Below, in pieces: positions 25,720 through 35,586 of a stretch of DNA of 64,000 nucleotides. Both the position numbers and the translations under genes were made by a program. The stretch is from CAILUG01 sp038125665 (lineage in GTDB: Bacteria; Pseudomonadota; Gammaproteobacteria; Pseudomonadales; Pseudohongiellaceae), in contig JAYPEI010000004.1 of NCBI GenBank assembly GCA_038125665.1, positions 133,329 to 197,328 on the forward strand, read 5' to 3'. The notes under the pieces were generated by a model. The model searched no databases. It saw only the letters and a list, made by a program, of their open reading frames with translations, and was not told the DNA's origin. Positions within the stretch are counted from its first letter, which is position 1, and every line of letters starts with the position of its first letter.

Positions 25720-26183
25720 GGGGCAACCTACTTGAACTACTACTCATACTATTTAAAAGCCAAAGTGTCTAGGACGTCTTACTGGACAAAGAGGGTAAGA
25801 CTGGTGGGCTTTTTTGCAAATCGAAGTATACCGCAGCGGGTCCTGAAGTAAAGTCAGCATGAAGGCAACTTGCTGATTAACAGGGAATTAATCTAAAATT
25901 TTTACCATCTGAAATAAGATTGATGGTCAAAAACGGACTTAAAAGTGGATCCTAGCAATATCGTACCCAACTTAGGACATGTGGACTGATAGGGTTATGT
26001 TTTCAACAATTCATTATTCAGTGCAAGATGATATTTTTGATTTTCCTGATTTAGCAGATTAAAAAGTTTGATAGAGGGGGGGCTGGTTAATTAAGAATAA
26101 TTTGTTAGACTTTCGACCACTCATATACAAAAACAATAAAAATTTTGGTCCTATAGCCAAATAAGCCCTCGGAAATCACACCT
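25720..26183. other. 464-base intergenic region between divergent ileS and nhaB
   Basis: No open frame, tRNA or strong hairpin was recognised. It must hold the promoters of both divergent genes. I looked for a T-box leader before ileS (specifier stem and anti-terminator) and did not find one, which is expected for this phylum. The part nearest nhaB is very AT-rich. Confidence 0.6.
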
Positions 26184-27710
26184 ATGACACCATCGCAAAG
26201 TGGTACCAACTCCCTTGTTGAAGCGTTTTTACTCAACTTTCTAGGCAAATCACCTCAATGGTATAAGCTCTCAATTTTAAGTTTCCTAGTGCTTAACCCT
26301 TTATTGCTTTTCACTCTAGGTCCTTTTATTACTGGTTGGGTCCTAATCGCGGAATTTATTTTTACTTTAGCGATGGCGTTGAAGTGCTATCCACTTCAAC
26401 CAGGGGGGTTACTGGCCCTTGAGGCAATTGCTTTAGGGATGTCCTCTTCAGAAAATGTACTTCATGAAGTTGAATTGAACCTTGAGGTAATTTTATTGTT
26501 GATGTTTATGGTTGCTGGTATTTACTTCATGAAGTCGATGTTACTATTCGTCTTTACAAAAGTTCTATTAAATGTAAGATCGAAACTTATCCTTTCAATT
26601 CTTTTCTGCTTCCTTGCCGCTTTCTTGTCAGCTTTTTTAGATGCTCTTACAGTCACTGCGGTTCTGATTTCAGTCTCTGTAGGATTTTATACCGTATATC
26701 ACAAAGTAGCATGTGGTAAGCATTTTGATCATGATCATGATCACGGGGATGATGATCAAATCACCAACGATAACCGTCGTTCAGACTTGGAACATTTTCG
26801 TGCTTTCCTTCGTTCAATACTGATGCATGGAGCGGTAGGTACGGCTCTTGGCGGAGTAATGACAACAGTTGGTGAACCACAAAACTTGTTGATAGCGGGT
26901 GTGATGGAGTGGGAGTTTGTAGAATTTTTCTTACAGATGTCACACGTGACTCTCTACACTTTAGCTGCTGGTTTTATTACTTTAATAGTGGTTGAGAAAC
27001 TTAAAATTTGTGGGCATGGTGAAAAATTACCGGAAAGTGTTCGTGAGATTTTGGTCGATTTTGACACGGCTATGAGTGCCAAACGCACTAAGCAAGAAAC
27101 AGTAACCTTAATAGTTCAGGCGATCGTTGCTGTGTTACTTGTTATATCTTTGGCAACTCATTTAGCTGCCCCGGGACTAATTGGTTTGATGGTAATTGTT
27201 TTACAAACCGCTTTCAACGGAGTAACGGATGAACATCATCTGGGAGAAGCCTTTACAGAGGCTCTGCCTTTTACTGGTTTATTGGTTACTTTTTTTGCTG
27301 TTGTTGCCGTGATTCATGAACAACATTTATTCACACCCGTAGTGCAGTTCGTTTTCACCTTTGAAGAGCAACTACAGCCAGCGTTATTCTTCCTGGCGAA
27401 TGGCATTCTTTCTGCTATTTCTGATAACGTATTTGTAGCCACTGTCTACATAGGATCAGTAACTGAGCAATTCAATGCAGGTGCGTTTAGTCGTGAACAT
27501 TATGATGCACTAGCGGTCGCTATCAATACCGGTACAAATTTACCCAGTGTTGCTACTCCCAATGGACAAGCAGCTTTTCTCTTTTTGCTAACTTCTGCGC
27601 TAGCTCCTCTCATTCGACTATCTTATGGTCGTATGGTGATTCTTGCTCTGCCTTATACAATAGTTTTGACAGCAGTGGGATTTACCTGTGTCTATCTCTT
27701 TGGCGGTTAG
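26184..27710 (+). CDS. nhaB: NhaB Na+/H+ antiporter with a His/Asp-rich loop
   Basis: A 508-residue membrane protein closely following E. coli NhaB: LNFLGKSPQWYKL, AEFIFTLAMALKCYPLQPGG, LLLMFMVAGIYFMK, SAFLDALTVTAVLISVSVGF, GGVMTTVGEPQNLLIAG, GVTDEHHLGEAFTEALPFTG, SAISDNVFVATVYI and INTGTNLPSVATPNGQAAF. NhaB exchanges Na+ for protons across the inner membrane. Between the fourth and fifth helix blocks lies KHFDHDHDHGDDDQ (about residues 180-193), a metal-ligand-like insertion at a loop where E. coli NhaB has ordinary polar residues. It ends 4 bases into the convergent gap gene. It is divergent from ileS, 464 bases away. Confidence 0.93.
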   Translation: MTPSQSGTNSLVEAFLLNFLGKSPQWYKLSILSFLVLNPLLLFTLGPFITGWVLIAEFIFTLAMALKCYPLQPGGLLALEAIALGMSSSENVLHEVELNLEVILLLMFMVAGIYFMKSMLLFVFTKVLLNVRSKLILSILFCFLAAFLSAFLDALTVTAVLISVSVGFYTVYHKVACGKHFDHDHDHGDDDQITNDNRRSDLEHFRAFLRSILMHGAVGTALGGVMTTVGEPQNLLIAGVMEWEFVEFFLQMSHVTLYTLAAGFITLIVVEKLKICGHGEKLPESVREILVDFDTAMSAKRTKQETVTLIVQAIVAVLLVISLATHLAAPGLIGLMVIVLQTAFNGVTDEHHLGEAFTEALPFTGLLVTFFAVVAVIHEQHLFTPVVQFVFTFEEQLQPALFFLANGILSAISDNVFVATVYIGSVTEQFNAGAFSREHYDALAVAINTGTNLPSVATPNGQAAFLFLLTSALAPLIRLSYGRMVILALPYTIVLTAVGFTCVYLFGG

Positions 27711-28735
27711 TTTGTCATACTGAAATTATGTTGAGATTTGCCAACTATATGTTGTGCTAATCTCAACATGTTACATGTATAACCATATTCGTTATCGTAC
27801 CAAGCGATAAGTTTTACAAAGGTCTCATCTAGTGCAAAGCCTGCATCAGCATCAAATATCGAGGATAATGAACATCCTCTAAAGTCTGTTGAGACAACTT
27901 TTTCTGTTGTGTATCCCAATGTTTCTCCGATACCTGGATTTAAGGAAGCTTCACGGATAGCCTCAGAGATCTCCTGATATGAAGCAGACCTCTCTAATTC
28001 AACAGTGAGGTCTATAACAGATACATCTGATGTTGGAACGCGAAATGCTGTCCCTGTGAGTTTACCTTCAAGGTCAGTTAGCACATTACTCACTGCATTT
28101 GCAGCTCTCGTTGAAGCAAGTATTATATTTTCCAAAATCCCTCTGTCACTCCTCTAGTCTTTTTTTGAGCAGCTATCGACAGTTTTCTGTCCTGCAGTAG
28201 CAGCATGAATGGTTGTCATCAATCCACGACGAATTCCCCAATTATCGTGTACTACCTTAGCCATTGGGGCTAAAAAATTTGTCGTACAGGATGCAGCTGA
28301 AATTACATTCTTATCTTCATAGTGACCCTGGTTGACTTCAAAAACAAACATGGGTGTTGAGTCGTTACTTGGGATAGATATCAATACTTTGTTAGCACCG
28401 GCCTGAATATGTTTCAAGCAATCAACCTGGTTGAGAAACAACCCAGTGCATTCAAAAACAATCTCAACTTTATCCCAACTAAGTAAGCAAGGGGCGCGTT
28501 CTGAAGTGAGTCTTATTTTCTTATTATCAACAAGAAGATAATCTTCAGATATTGCTAACTCACTCCTAAATTGACCATGCACTGAGTCATACTTCAGCAT
28601 ATAAGCAAGGTGCTCGGGTTCCGATAAATCATTTATTGCAACAACTTCAAAAATATCCTTAAAGTCGTTCATGATCGAGCGTAACACCATGCGCCCTATT
28701 CGACCAAATCCATTTATGCCTACTTTAATAGTCAT
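27707..28735 (-). pseudogene. gap: Glyceraldehyde-3-phosphate dehydrogenase interrupted by an in-frame amber codon
   Basis: Both parts together make one 342-codon GAPDH-length frame. Codons 1-193 (VGINGFGRIGR, SVHGQF, catalytic Cys150 in SAASCTTN, His177 in TTIHAAT, TVDSCSKKD) end at TAG (28156-28154). The frame then continues without any shift through RGILENII, GTAFRVPTSDVSVIDLTVELE, TDFRGCSLSSIFDADAG and WYDNEYGYT. Homologues have Trp (TGG) exactly where TAG is, in the KKDWRGG motif, so one base change explains it. GAPDH is the glycolytic NAD-dependent step. The lesion may be a true pseudogene, a read error, stop-codon readthrough, or two separate pieces (a TTG at 28135 with AGAGGG upstream could restart translation). 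Several other usually fixed residues also differ, such as IPSND for APAGD. It lies downstream of zwf on the same strand. Confidence 0.85.
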
Positions 28736-28826
28736 AAGCTTTTGTCAATTTAAATTAATATTAATAAGTAAGAAATAGAAGTGCTGTAGGACATAAGGAG
28801 CGATACTTTAATTGACATCAGTCAAT

Positions 28827-30284
28827 CTAATTGTCCCACTCTCGTCCATCACGAGCGATGAGAGAAAAAGCAGAAACTGGACCTTGGGAACCAGCCTGAT
28901 ATAAGTCTGGTCCCACAGTACTGTTTCCCCAAACTTGAATAATCTGATCAATCCATTGCCATGCGGCTTCTACTTCATCACGTCTAACAAACCAACTCTG
29001 ATTACTCTGCATCGTTTCAAGCAGTAGACGCTCATAAGCATCCACAATGCGAGAATTTCCCTCCACTTCACCAAAACTCAGATCTAATTGGTTCTCAGAT
29101 ATTCGTCCAAGCTCAGTGATTCCAGGCACTTTATTCATCATACTTAGATCAATACCTTCATCAGGCTGTAGTCTGATGGTGAGTTTATTTGGGGGAAGTC
29201 TGGGATAGGAGCTCCTGAAAATATTGTGTGGTTGCGCTTTGAAGTGAATATTTATTTCACTTTGTTTACCTGCTAAACGCTTGCCAGTCCTGAGGTAGAA
29301 TGGCACTCCTGACCATCTCCAATTGTCAATATTTACTTTCAATGCGACAAAGGTTTCGGTATGACTACTTCTCTCAGCATCTGCTTCCTCGTTGTACCCA
29401 GGAACTTTTTTTCCATCGATATAGCCCGCACTGTATTGGCCACGCACTGATAACAATTTGTTTTGATCAGCATTGATAGGCCGAAGAGCTTTTAACACTT
29501 TTAATTTCTCGTTACGAATACTCTCAGCACTAAGATCTACTGGTGGCTCCATGGCCAATAGGCAGAGAATTTGCAATAGATGATTCTGTACCATGTCTCT
29601 CATTTGTCCGGCTTTATCAAAAAAGCCCCAACGATCGCCTAGCCCTACACTTTCCTCAACAGAAATCTGAACATGATCTATACAATTATGATCCCAGTTA
29701 CTAGTAAAAAGTGAATTTGCAAAACGAAGAACCAAAAGATTAAGCACCGTTTCTTTTCCTAGATAATGATCAATCCGGTATATCTGTTCTTCACTAAAAT
29801 ATTTTGCTACCACATCGTTGATCTTTGCTGAACTGATAAGATCATAGCCAATAGGTTTCTCTAACACTACTTGGGAGTTTGCTCTGATGAGGTCCGCGCT
29901 ATGAAGGCCATGACAAATATCAGAATACAGAGATGCTGGAGTCGCAAAATAGAAAATTGATTTTGCTGTGCTCTTATAAAACCAGTTTTGTAAACAGACA
30001 TATTTATCGACTTCACCAAAAGCCAGATCTTGATAACTAAAACGATCCAGTAATCTTTGTAGAGTAAATTCGTCTAGGGGTGTACTCACGTTCTGATGTA
30101 GTGCCTGACGCAAAGACTTATGTAACTGATCTTGATTCATTGAGGATCGTGAAACGCCAAGAATACGTGTATCAAGTGCTAGCTGTTCGTCGGCCTCTAG
30201 ATGATAGAGAGCTGGAAGTAATTTTCTTTTGGCAAGGTCGCCCGTAATACCAAACAGAATCAGATTACAAACAGGTCTCATCAT
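28827..30284 (-). CDS. zwf: Glucose-6-phosphate 1-dehydrogenase
   Basis: A 485-residue enzyme that oxidises glucose 6-phosphate to 6-phosphogluconolactone with NAD(P)+, feeding the pentose-phosphate and Entner-Doudoroff routes. The nucleotide-binding N-terminus is LILFGITGDLAKRKLLPALY, the substrate motif EKPIGYDL is followed by the active-site RIDHYLGKE, and later come GFFDKAGQMRDMVQNHLLQI, PFYLRTGKRL and DAYERLL. All expected residues are intact. It is the upstream neighbour of the broken gap gene (91 bases). No edd, eda or pgl lies nearby, so the rest of the pathway is elsewhere. No copy of the LacI-type palindrome lies before it. Confidence 0.94.
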   Translation of the reverse strand: MMRPVCNLILFGITGDLAKRKLLPALYHLEADEQLALDTRILGVSRSSMNQDQLHKSLRQALHQNVSTPLDEFTLQRLLDRFSYQDLAFGEVDKYVCLQNWFYKSTAKSIFYFATPASLYSDICHGLHSADLIRANSQVVLEKPIGYDLISSAKINDVVAKYFSEEQIYRIDHYLGKETVLNLLVLRFANSLFTSNWDHNCIDHVQISVEESVGLGDRWGFFDKAGQMRDMVQNHLLQILCLLAMEPPVDLSAESIRNEKLKVLKALRPINADQNKLLSVRGQYSAGYIDGKKVPGYNEEADAERSSHTETFVALKVNIDNWRWSGVPFYLRTGKRLAGKQSEINIHFKAQPHNIFRSSYPRLPPNKLTIRLQPDEGIDLSMMNKVPGITELGRISENQLDLSFGEVEGNSRIVDAYERLLLETMQSNQSWFVRRDEVEAAWQWIDQIIQVWGNSTVGPDLYQAGSQGPVSAFSLIARDGREWDN

Positions 30285-30423
30285 AACTTTCCGTATATAA
30301 ATAAGGGGATCATAAATTAGCGAAGGATATTATAAAGGGGATTAGATTTCGTAATTTTCATAATTCAGCTCATTTTTCAGATGAACATATAGATAAAATA
30401 GAGAGACTTTTAATAAATATGGC

Positions 30424-31857
30424 TCACGGTTTCAATCTACGTTGTTCTAGTACATTACGTATATTGTTCACTTTTTCTTCAGAAAGAGCATAGTTGAACA
30501 TTATTAGCATGGCTATTAGAGAGGTAAATGCGGGGACAAAGGCATCCATCAGCCTCATACTAATAATGCTATTACTATTTTGGTTTCCTGCCAGTGCAAC
30601 ATCGAAACCTGTCGCATTCAATAGATAGCCTCCAAGAGCTAAAGCCACTGCCATGCCCAGTTTCACAACCCACCAGAATATCGATCCGAACATGCCTTCT
30701 CGGCGTTTGAAGGTGGATATCTCATCAAAATCTACCACATCTGCGATCATTGATGGCATAAGAGTGAACAAAGCACCAAGACCAAAGGCGATGAGTGGTA
30801 CTGGAACAAGTAAGAGCCAAGGTTGATCAGGAGTGTAAAACCACCACTTTAATACATAGCCAAAAACAGAAATTCCTGTGGCTAGATGAAAGGCTTTTAA
30901 TTTACCCAGATGAGTTGCTAACCAAGTGACAAAGACAATAACTGCGAAAGTAGACACTGCACCCAAAGTACCAGCGTACCCAGCATATTTTGCCCCTGCA
31001 ACAGTATCACCCGAGAAGACATAGTAGATAATGACGTAGGATTGAAAAGAGGAGACCATAATGAAACCATTGAATACCAAAAATGTTGCAGCACAAAGTT
31101 TCAAAAAAGGAGCAACTTGCAAAGTTAATGTGAATCCCTTAAAGAAATCTTGGCATTTCCTTAACGCACCTCTAGTGAGTGGTTTATCTTTGGCTTCTTT
31201 ACCGTTTGAACGACTAAAGCGTTCTCGTAAGAAAAGGGCTGGTAAAATCCCCATTATTATTACTACAAGCCCTATTATAATGGCTAGGGTTTTTGCTCCC
31301 TCAACCATATCTTTGAAATAGACTTCATTTTGCATGAACAGTAGAAACCATGGAGCTATCACATATGCGAATTGCCCCATAAAATTTTGGACGCCCATCA
31401 AGCGCGTGCGCTCGTGATAATCTCCAGTCAGTTCATATCCAAGCGCTACCCAGGGGGTAACGAAAACTGTATAAGCTAGGTAAAAAAGCAAGGAACCTAT
31501 CAGGAAGTACCAAAAATAATAAGTTTCACTTTTTCCAACTGGTAGTTGCCAAAGTAGAGCGTAGATTATCCCAACACTAACTGCTCCAATAAAAATAAAT
31601 GGTCTTCGCCGTCCCCATCTAGAGCTTGTTTTATCCGATAAGTAGCCAATCAATGGATCAGTTAAAGCATCTGTTAGGCGCGGTATGGCACTCATTAGTC
31701 CAACCAGAGCGGGATTAATTCCAAGGCCTAAATTGAGCACAATGACCATACCTCCTATGGCTGCTGCAAGTAAATTATTCACGAAAGCTCCCACGCCATA
31801 AATAATTTTATGGCTGAGGCTCAGTTGATCATCGAAGCTTGTTGGCGAGGTATTCAT
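30424..31857 (-). CDS. GPH-family sugar:cation symporter (MelB-like MFS)
   Basis: A 477-residue protein with about twelve membrane segments. Family signatures are KIIYGVGAFVNNLLAAAIGG, DALTDPLIGYLSDKTSSRWG directly followed by RRRPFIF (the GPH cytoplasmic motif) and PWVALGYELTGDYHERTRLM. GPH proteins import glycosides or their oligomers with Na+ or H+. It is divergent from the GH3 gene, with 83 bases between the starts, and a LacI-type palindrome 20 bases before its start codon; with a promoter overlapping that palindrome the mRNA would have almost no leader, so a downstream start is possible. Probably imports the sugar that the neighbouring receptor and hydrolases handle. Confidence 0.88.
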   Translation of the reverse strand: MNTSPTSFDDQLSLSHKIIYGVGAFVNNLLAAAIGGMVIVLNLGLGINPALVGLMSAIPRLTDALTDPLIGYLSDKTSSRWGRRRPFIFIGAVSVGIIYALLWQLPVGKSETYYFWYFLIGSLLFYLAYTVFVTPWVALGYELTGDYHERTRLMGVQNFMGQFAYVIAPWFLLFMQNEVYFKDMVEGAKTLAIIIGLVVIIMGILPALFLRERFSRSNGKEAKDKPLTRGALRKCQDFFKGFTLTLQVAPFLKLCAATFLVFNGFIMVSSFQSYVIIYYVFSGDTVAGAKYAGYAGTLGAVSTFAVIVFVTWLATHLGKLKAFHLATGISVFGYVLKWWFYTPDQPWLLLVPVPLIAFGLGALFTLMPSMIADVVDFDEISTFKRREGMFGSIFWWVVKLGMAVALALGGYLLNATGFDVALAGNQNSNSIISMRLMDAFVPAFTSLIAMLIMFNYALSEEKVNNIRNVLEQRRLKP

Positions 31858-31877
31858 GTGACTATAGTTACTAATGT

Positions 31878-31891
31878 TGACAGCGTTGTCA
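31878..31891. promoter_or_regulatory. LacI-type operator between the GPH transporter and the GH3 gene
   Basis: TGACAGCGTTGTCA, palindromic at all but one central pair, with TTGACA and TGTCAA arms (31877-31892) that can serve as -35 boxes in both directions. It is 20 bases before the transporter start and 49 bases before the GH3 start. It matches the two sites near the TonB receptor. Confidence 0.8.
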
Positions 31892-31940
31892 ATTACTGAA
31901 AGAATTTTATCCTTAAACAGTAAAGAAGTAGACTTAATTC

Positions 31941-34160
31941 ATGAATGCTACGCCCCCTTTATCAAGTGCCGAAATAAAAAAATGCCCAGAGCAATTGGAA
32001 AAATTTGTTCTTGATCTGGTAAGTCAAATGACGCTTGACGAGAAAATTGGCCAGATGACACAGCTCAATGGGGAGAGTCTAGTTCTAGATTCCTGTCTGA
32101 GAGAGCAGCTTAGAACTGGAAAGATAGGCTCCATCATCAATCAAGTTGACCTTAATGTACTCAATGAGCTTCAGCGCATTGTAGTAGAGGAAAGTCGGTT
32201 AGGTATTCCCTTATTGGTAGGCAGAGATGTTATTCATGGCTTCAACACAATACATCCTATCCCTCTTGGACAGGCCGCTACCTGGAATCCTGGGTTAGTT
32301 ACAGAGCTGGCTAGTTTTGCCGCTTTGGAAGCTGCATCCAATGGTATTAACTGGACTTTTTCACCAATGGTAGATATTTGCCGGGATCCTCGTTGGGGGA
32401 GAATTGCTGAGAGTTTTGGTGAAGATCCTTATTTAACCAGTACGCTCGGTGCGGCAATGATCAGTGGATATCAGAGCCATGATATGTCCAATCTAGGTTC
32501 CATTGCTGCTTGTGCGAAACATTTTGTAGGTTACGGTGCCGTCGAAAGTGGTAGAGATTACGCGACTACCAACATTCCCGAAAATGAACTACGAAATATC
32601 TACTTGACGCCATTTCACGCGTCCGTAAAAGCAAATGTAGCTTCGATAATGACTTCTTTCAGTGACTTGAATGGAGTGCCAGCGACGGCGAACCCCTTTA
32701 TCTTGCGGCAAGTTTTGCGCGATGAATGGCAATTTTCTGGTTTGGTAGTGAGTGACTGGGACTCTGTGCGACAACTCGAGATCCATGGATTGACAGCTAA
32801 CGCCAAAGAATCTGCCTGTGAAGCAGTCTCTGCGGGTATTGACATGGAAATGGTTGGCGATGCTTACTCGAAAAATTTAGCATCTCTTGTCCACAATGGT
32901 GTGGTAGATGAGATATTAATCGATAAAGCTGTGGCTAATATTTTGCGTATAAAAGCAAAGCTAGGACTTTTTAATAATGCAAAAACTGATCCTAAAGTAT
33001 TACCTTCTATTGCAATTGATGAACATTTACAGTTAGCTAAAGAAGCTGCCATTCAAAGTGTAGTGCTATTGCAAAATAATCACGAGACTTTGCCATTGGC
33101 TGTAGAGACGCTCAATCGTGTTGCCTTGCTTGGTCCCCTGGCAAATGCTCCCCATGAACAATTGGGCACTTGGATTTTTGACGGTAAGGTGTCCCTCGCG
33201 CAAACCCCTCTGCAGGCCTTCAGTGCCGAGTTTGGAGAGCGCTTATATTTTCACCCGGTTTTAAAGACTTCACGCAGTAAAGATCTTACTGCCTTGACTG
33301 AAGTAATCAAAGAACTTGCTGACTGTGACTTGATTGTAGTTTGTATAGGTGAGGAGTCCATTCTCTCGGGAGAGGCACATAGCCGTGCTGACATAGGATT
33401 GCCTGGTGCTCAAACTCAATTACTAGAAGCCTTGAGGAAATTGGGTAAACCTGTAGTCTGTGTAGTTATGGCAGGACGACCACTTACATTGACTTCTGAA
33501 ATAGCCTTAGTAGATGCTCTATTATATGCCTGGCATCCAGGAGTCATGGCGGGTCCAGCTATAGCAGATTTACTGGTCGGTAGAGCGGTTCCAAGTGGAA
33601 AATTACCAGTTACTTTTGTTAGGCATGTAGGGCAAATCCCACTGTATTACAATCAAAAAAATACTGGGAAACCACCCTCTGATGAAGAAATAGTGCTGAT
33701 TGATGATATTGAGGAACGGGCTCCACAAACTTCCTTGGGAATGACAGCATTTCATCTGGATGAAGGTTTTAGACCCTTGTTTCCCTTTGGTTTTGGCCTG
33801 AGTTATACACGGTTTCACTACAGCGAACTCATTATTGAAAATCCCAACTTGGAGGTAAATGAGTCGCTAAGGGTATCAGTGAAGTTATCAAATACAGGTT
33901 CTTCTGCGGGAGTAGAGGTAGTTCAGTGTTACATTCGAGACCATGTTGGCTCCGTAACTCGTCCAGTTCGTGAGCTGAAGGGCTTTCAGCGAGTCAGTCT
34001 AGCTGCAGGTGAAAGTAGAATAGTGTCATTCATTATATCGCCTGATCAATTGGCATTTTATGGTAGAGATCAGCGTTATAAATCAGAGCCCGGAAGTTTT
34101 ACCTTATGGGTGGGTGGCGATTCAAATGCCTCACTAAATGGTAATTTTATACTGTGTTAG
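31941..34160 (+). CDS. GH3 beta-glucosidase (BglX-like), cytoplasmic
   Basis: A 739-residue glycoside hydrolase family 3 enzyme. The N-terminal barrel shows LTLDEKIGQMTQLNG-like (residues 30-44), GRDVIHGFNTIHPIPLGQAA, DICRDPRWGRIAESFGEDPY, the KHF (193-195) and SGRDY motifs, and the nucleophile Asp272 in GLVVSDWDSV. The alpha/beta sandwich follows (LLQNNHETLPL, CIGEESILSGEAHSRADIGL), then a fibronectin-III-like C-terminus (SYTRFHYSEL to FTLWVGGDSNAS). No signal peptide is present, so it would work inside the cell on imported di- or oligoglucosides. It shares an operator with the divergent transporter and is followed by a secreted hydrolase on the same strand. Confidence 0.93.
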   Translation: MNATPPLSSAEIKKCPEQLEKFVLDLVSQMTLDEKIGQMTQLNGESLVLDSCLREQLRTGKIGSIINQVDLNVLNELQRIVVEESRLGIPLLVGRDVIHGFNTIHPIPLGQAATWNPGLVTELASFAALEAASNGINWTFSPMVDICRDPRWGRIAESFGEDPYLTSTLGAAMISGYQSHDMSNLGSIAACAKHFVGYGAVESGRDYATTNIPENELRNIYLTPFHASVKANVASIMTSFSDLNGVPATANPFILRQVLRDEWQFSGLVVSDWDSVRQLEIHGLTANAKESACEAVSAGIDMEMVGDAYSKNLASLVHNGVVDEILIDKAVANILRIKAKLGLFNNAKTDPKVLPSIAIDEHLQLAKEAAIQSVVLLQNNHETLPLAVETLNRVALLGPLANAPHEQLGTWIFDGKVSLAQTPLQAFSAEFGERLYFHPVLKTSRSKDLTALTEVIKELADCDLIVVCIGEESILSGEAHSRADIGLPGAQTQLLEALRKLGKPVVCVVMAGRPLTLTSEIALVDALLYAWHPGVMAGPAIADLLVGRAVPSGKLPVTFVRHVGQIPLYYNQKNTGKPPSDEEIVLIDDIEERAPQTSLGMTAFHLDEGFRPLFPFGFGLSYTRFHYSELIIENPNLEVNESLRVSVKLSNTGSSAGVEVVQCYIRDHVGSVTRPVRELKGFQRVSLAAGESRIVSFIISPDQLAFYGRDQRYKSEPGSFTLWVGGDSNASLNGNFILC

Positions 34161-34265
34161 TTGAGTCAGTTTTATGTAACTATGCCTCTTTCTTCCTGGT
34201 CATTCTTGCACCGTAAATCTCTAGAGTTTGAGGCTAAATCTGAGAAGAAGAGATTGGGAGAATTC

Positions 34266-35558
34266 ATGAAACCTAATATGCCAAAGACTTGTTTATTTAT
34301 AATGTCTTTGCTATGTACAGTTCAATCTTACGCTCAAGAAATAACCGGTGCCATTCCTGTCACCATCGCACTTGATTCAGAGGGATATTATTTTCTTCGA
34401 GGTGGTGAGCGATATGAGGTTCATGGTGCTGGGCGTGACAACGGTAGCCTTGAAACTTTAGTTGCCTCAGGAGGTAATTCTTTTAGAACTTGGACCACTG
34501 AAGGAGCTGGACCATTATTGGATGAAGCGCATCGTCTTGGCTTGACTGTCGCATTGTGTTTGCCCGTGATGCTGGAGCGTTGGGGTTTTGATTATAACGA
34601 TTCTGAGGCGGTATCCGCTCAGTTGTTAAAAATGGAAGAGGAGGTGCTGAAATATAAAGATCATCCTGCTCTATTATTCTGGATTATAGGCAATGAGTTG
34701 AATTTTGATTATACAAATTCTGCAGTTTATGATGCTGTCAACGATATCTCAAAAATGATTCACCGGGTTGATGGTCTACATCCTACCACCACTGCTGTTG
34801 CTGGTTTAGGACTCAATGTTTTAGAAGACCTTGATGCTCGGGCAGAAAACCTTGATTTTCTGAGTTTTCAAGTTTATGGGGAGCTGGCAAACCTGCCAAA
34901 ATTTATTCGAACAGCTAAACCTTCACGCCCTATAGTCATTACAGAATGGGGGCCTTTGGGTCATTGGGAAGTGGGGCAAACAAGTTGGGGGGCTCCAATA
35001 GAATTAGATAGTAGTGCCAAGGCGCAAATCATCACTAAGATGTACGAAGAAAATATTGAACCATTATCCCGGCAAGTGATGGCCTCCTATGTCTTTCTAT
35101 GGGGGCAAAAACAAGAACGTACTGCCACATGGTACGGTATGTTCACGCCAACTGGTGAAAAAACTGCAGTTATAGATGAGATGCAAAAGATTTGGCTGGG
35201 CAATGAGCCTGATAACAGAGCTCCTCACGTACTATCAATGGCACTTAACTCTCTTCGTGCGACGGACAATATTACACTTCGTCAAGGTAAGTCATATAAA
35301 GCAAGTGTGCGTGTCCGTGATCCCGATAAAGATAAACTGACATATAGATGGGTATTACAAGCGGAGAGCAAGGCTGATCAGGTGGGTGGGGATTTTGAGG
35401 AAGCACTAGACGATTTGAATGTCGGGTTAGACCAGCAAAATTCAGCTAAAGTGAGTTTCACTTCACCCATGGACCCCGGGGCGTACCGTTTGTATATGTA
35501 CGCTGTTGATAATCAGGGAGCATCAGCTCATGCTAATATTCCATTTTTAGTCCAATAA
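34266..35558 (+). CDS. Exported clan GH-A glycoside hydrolase with C-terminal Ig/PKD-like domain
   Basis: About 430 residues from the ATG at 34266, which has GGGAG upstream and begins a signal peptide ending in QSYA/QE; a longer frame from 34161 lacks these. The TIM-barrel part carries two carboxylates in clan-A positions: Glu144 in WIIGNELN (acid/base) and Glu227 in VITEWGPLG (nucleophile), with EVHGAGRDNGS before them, resembling the catalytic domain of GH2. The last 110 residues look like a cadherin/PKD-type fold (VRVRDPDKDKLTYRW, GAYRLYMYAVDNQGASA). The CAZy family and substrate cannot be fixed by eye; by context a beta-glucan such as laminarin is likely. It begins about 106 bases after the GH3 stop. 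Confidence 0.75.
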   Translation: MKPNMPKTCLFIMSLLCTVQSYAQEITGAIPVTIALDSEGYYFLRGGERYEVHGAGRDNGSLETLVASGGNSFRTWTTEGAGPLLDEAHRLGLTVALCLPVMLERWGFDYNDSEAVSAQLLKMEEEVLKYKDHPALLFWIIGNELNFDYTNSAVYDAVNDISKMIHRVDGLHPTTTAVAGLGLNVLEDLDARAENLDFLSFQVYGELANLPKFIRTAKPSRPIVITEWGPLGHWEVGQTSWGAPIELDSSAKAQIITKMYEENIEPLSRQVMASYVFLWGQKQERTATWYGMFTPTGEKTAVIDEMQKIWLGNEPDNRAPHVLSMALNSLRATDNITLRQGKSYKASVRVRDPDKDKLTYRWVLQAESKADQVGGDFEEALDDLNVGLDQQNSAKVSFTSPMDPGAYRLYMYAVDNQGASAHANIPFLVQ

Positions 35559-35586
35559 TTGTCTCGTCTCAAGGAATTAACCTGAA

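Noticed and set aside
25720..26183. T-box or other riboswitch before ileS
   Set aside because: No T-box consensus bulge or anti-terminator seen, and T-box control of ileS is not expected in gammaproteobacteria.
28154..28156. A frameshift in the GAPDH gene
   Set aside because: The two halves are in the same frame, exactly seven codons from the TAG to the TTG at 28135; a single nonsense codon explains the break.
28811..28826. Inverted repeat ATTGAC-ATCA-GTCAAT before gap as a fourth LacI operator
   Set aside because: Arms and spacing differ from TGACAnCGnTGTCA; it lacks the central CG, so I do not count it as the same site.
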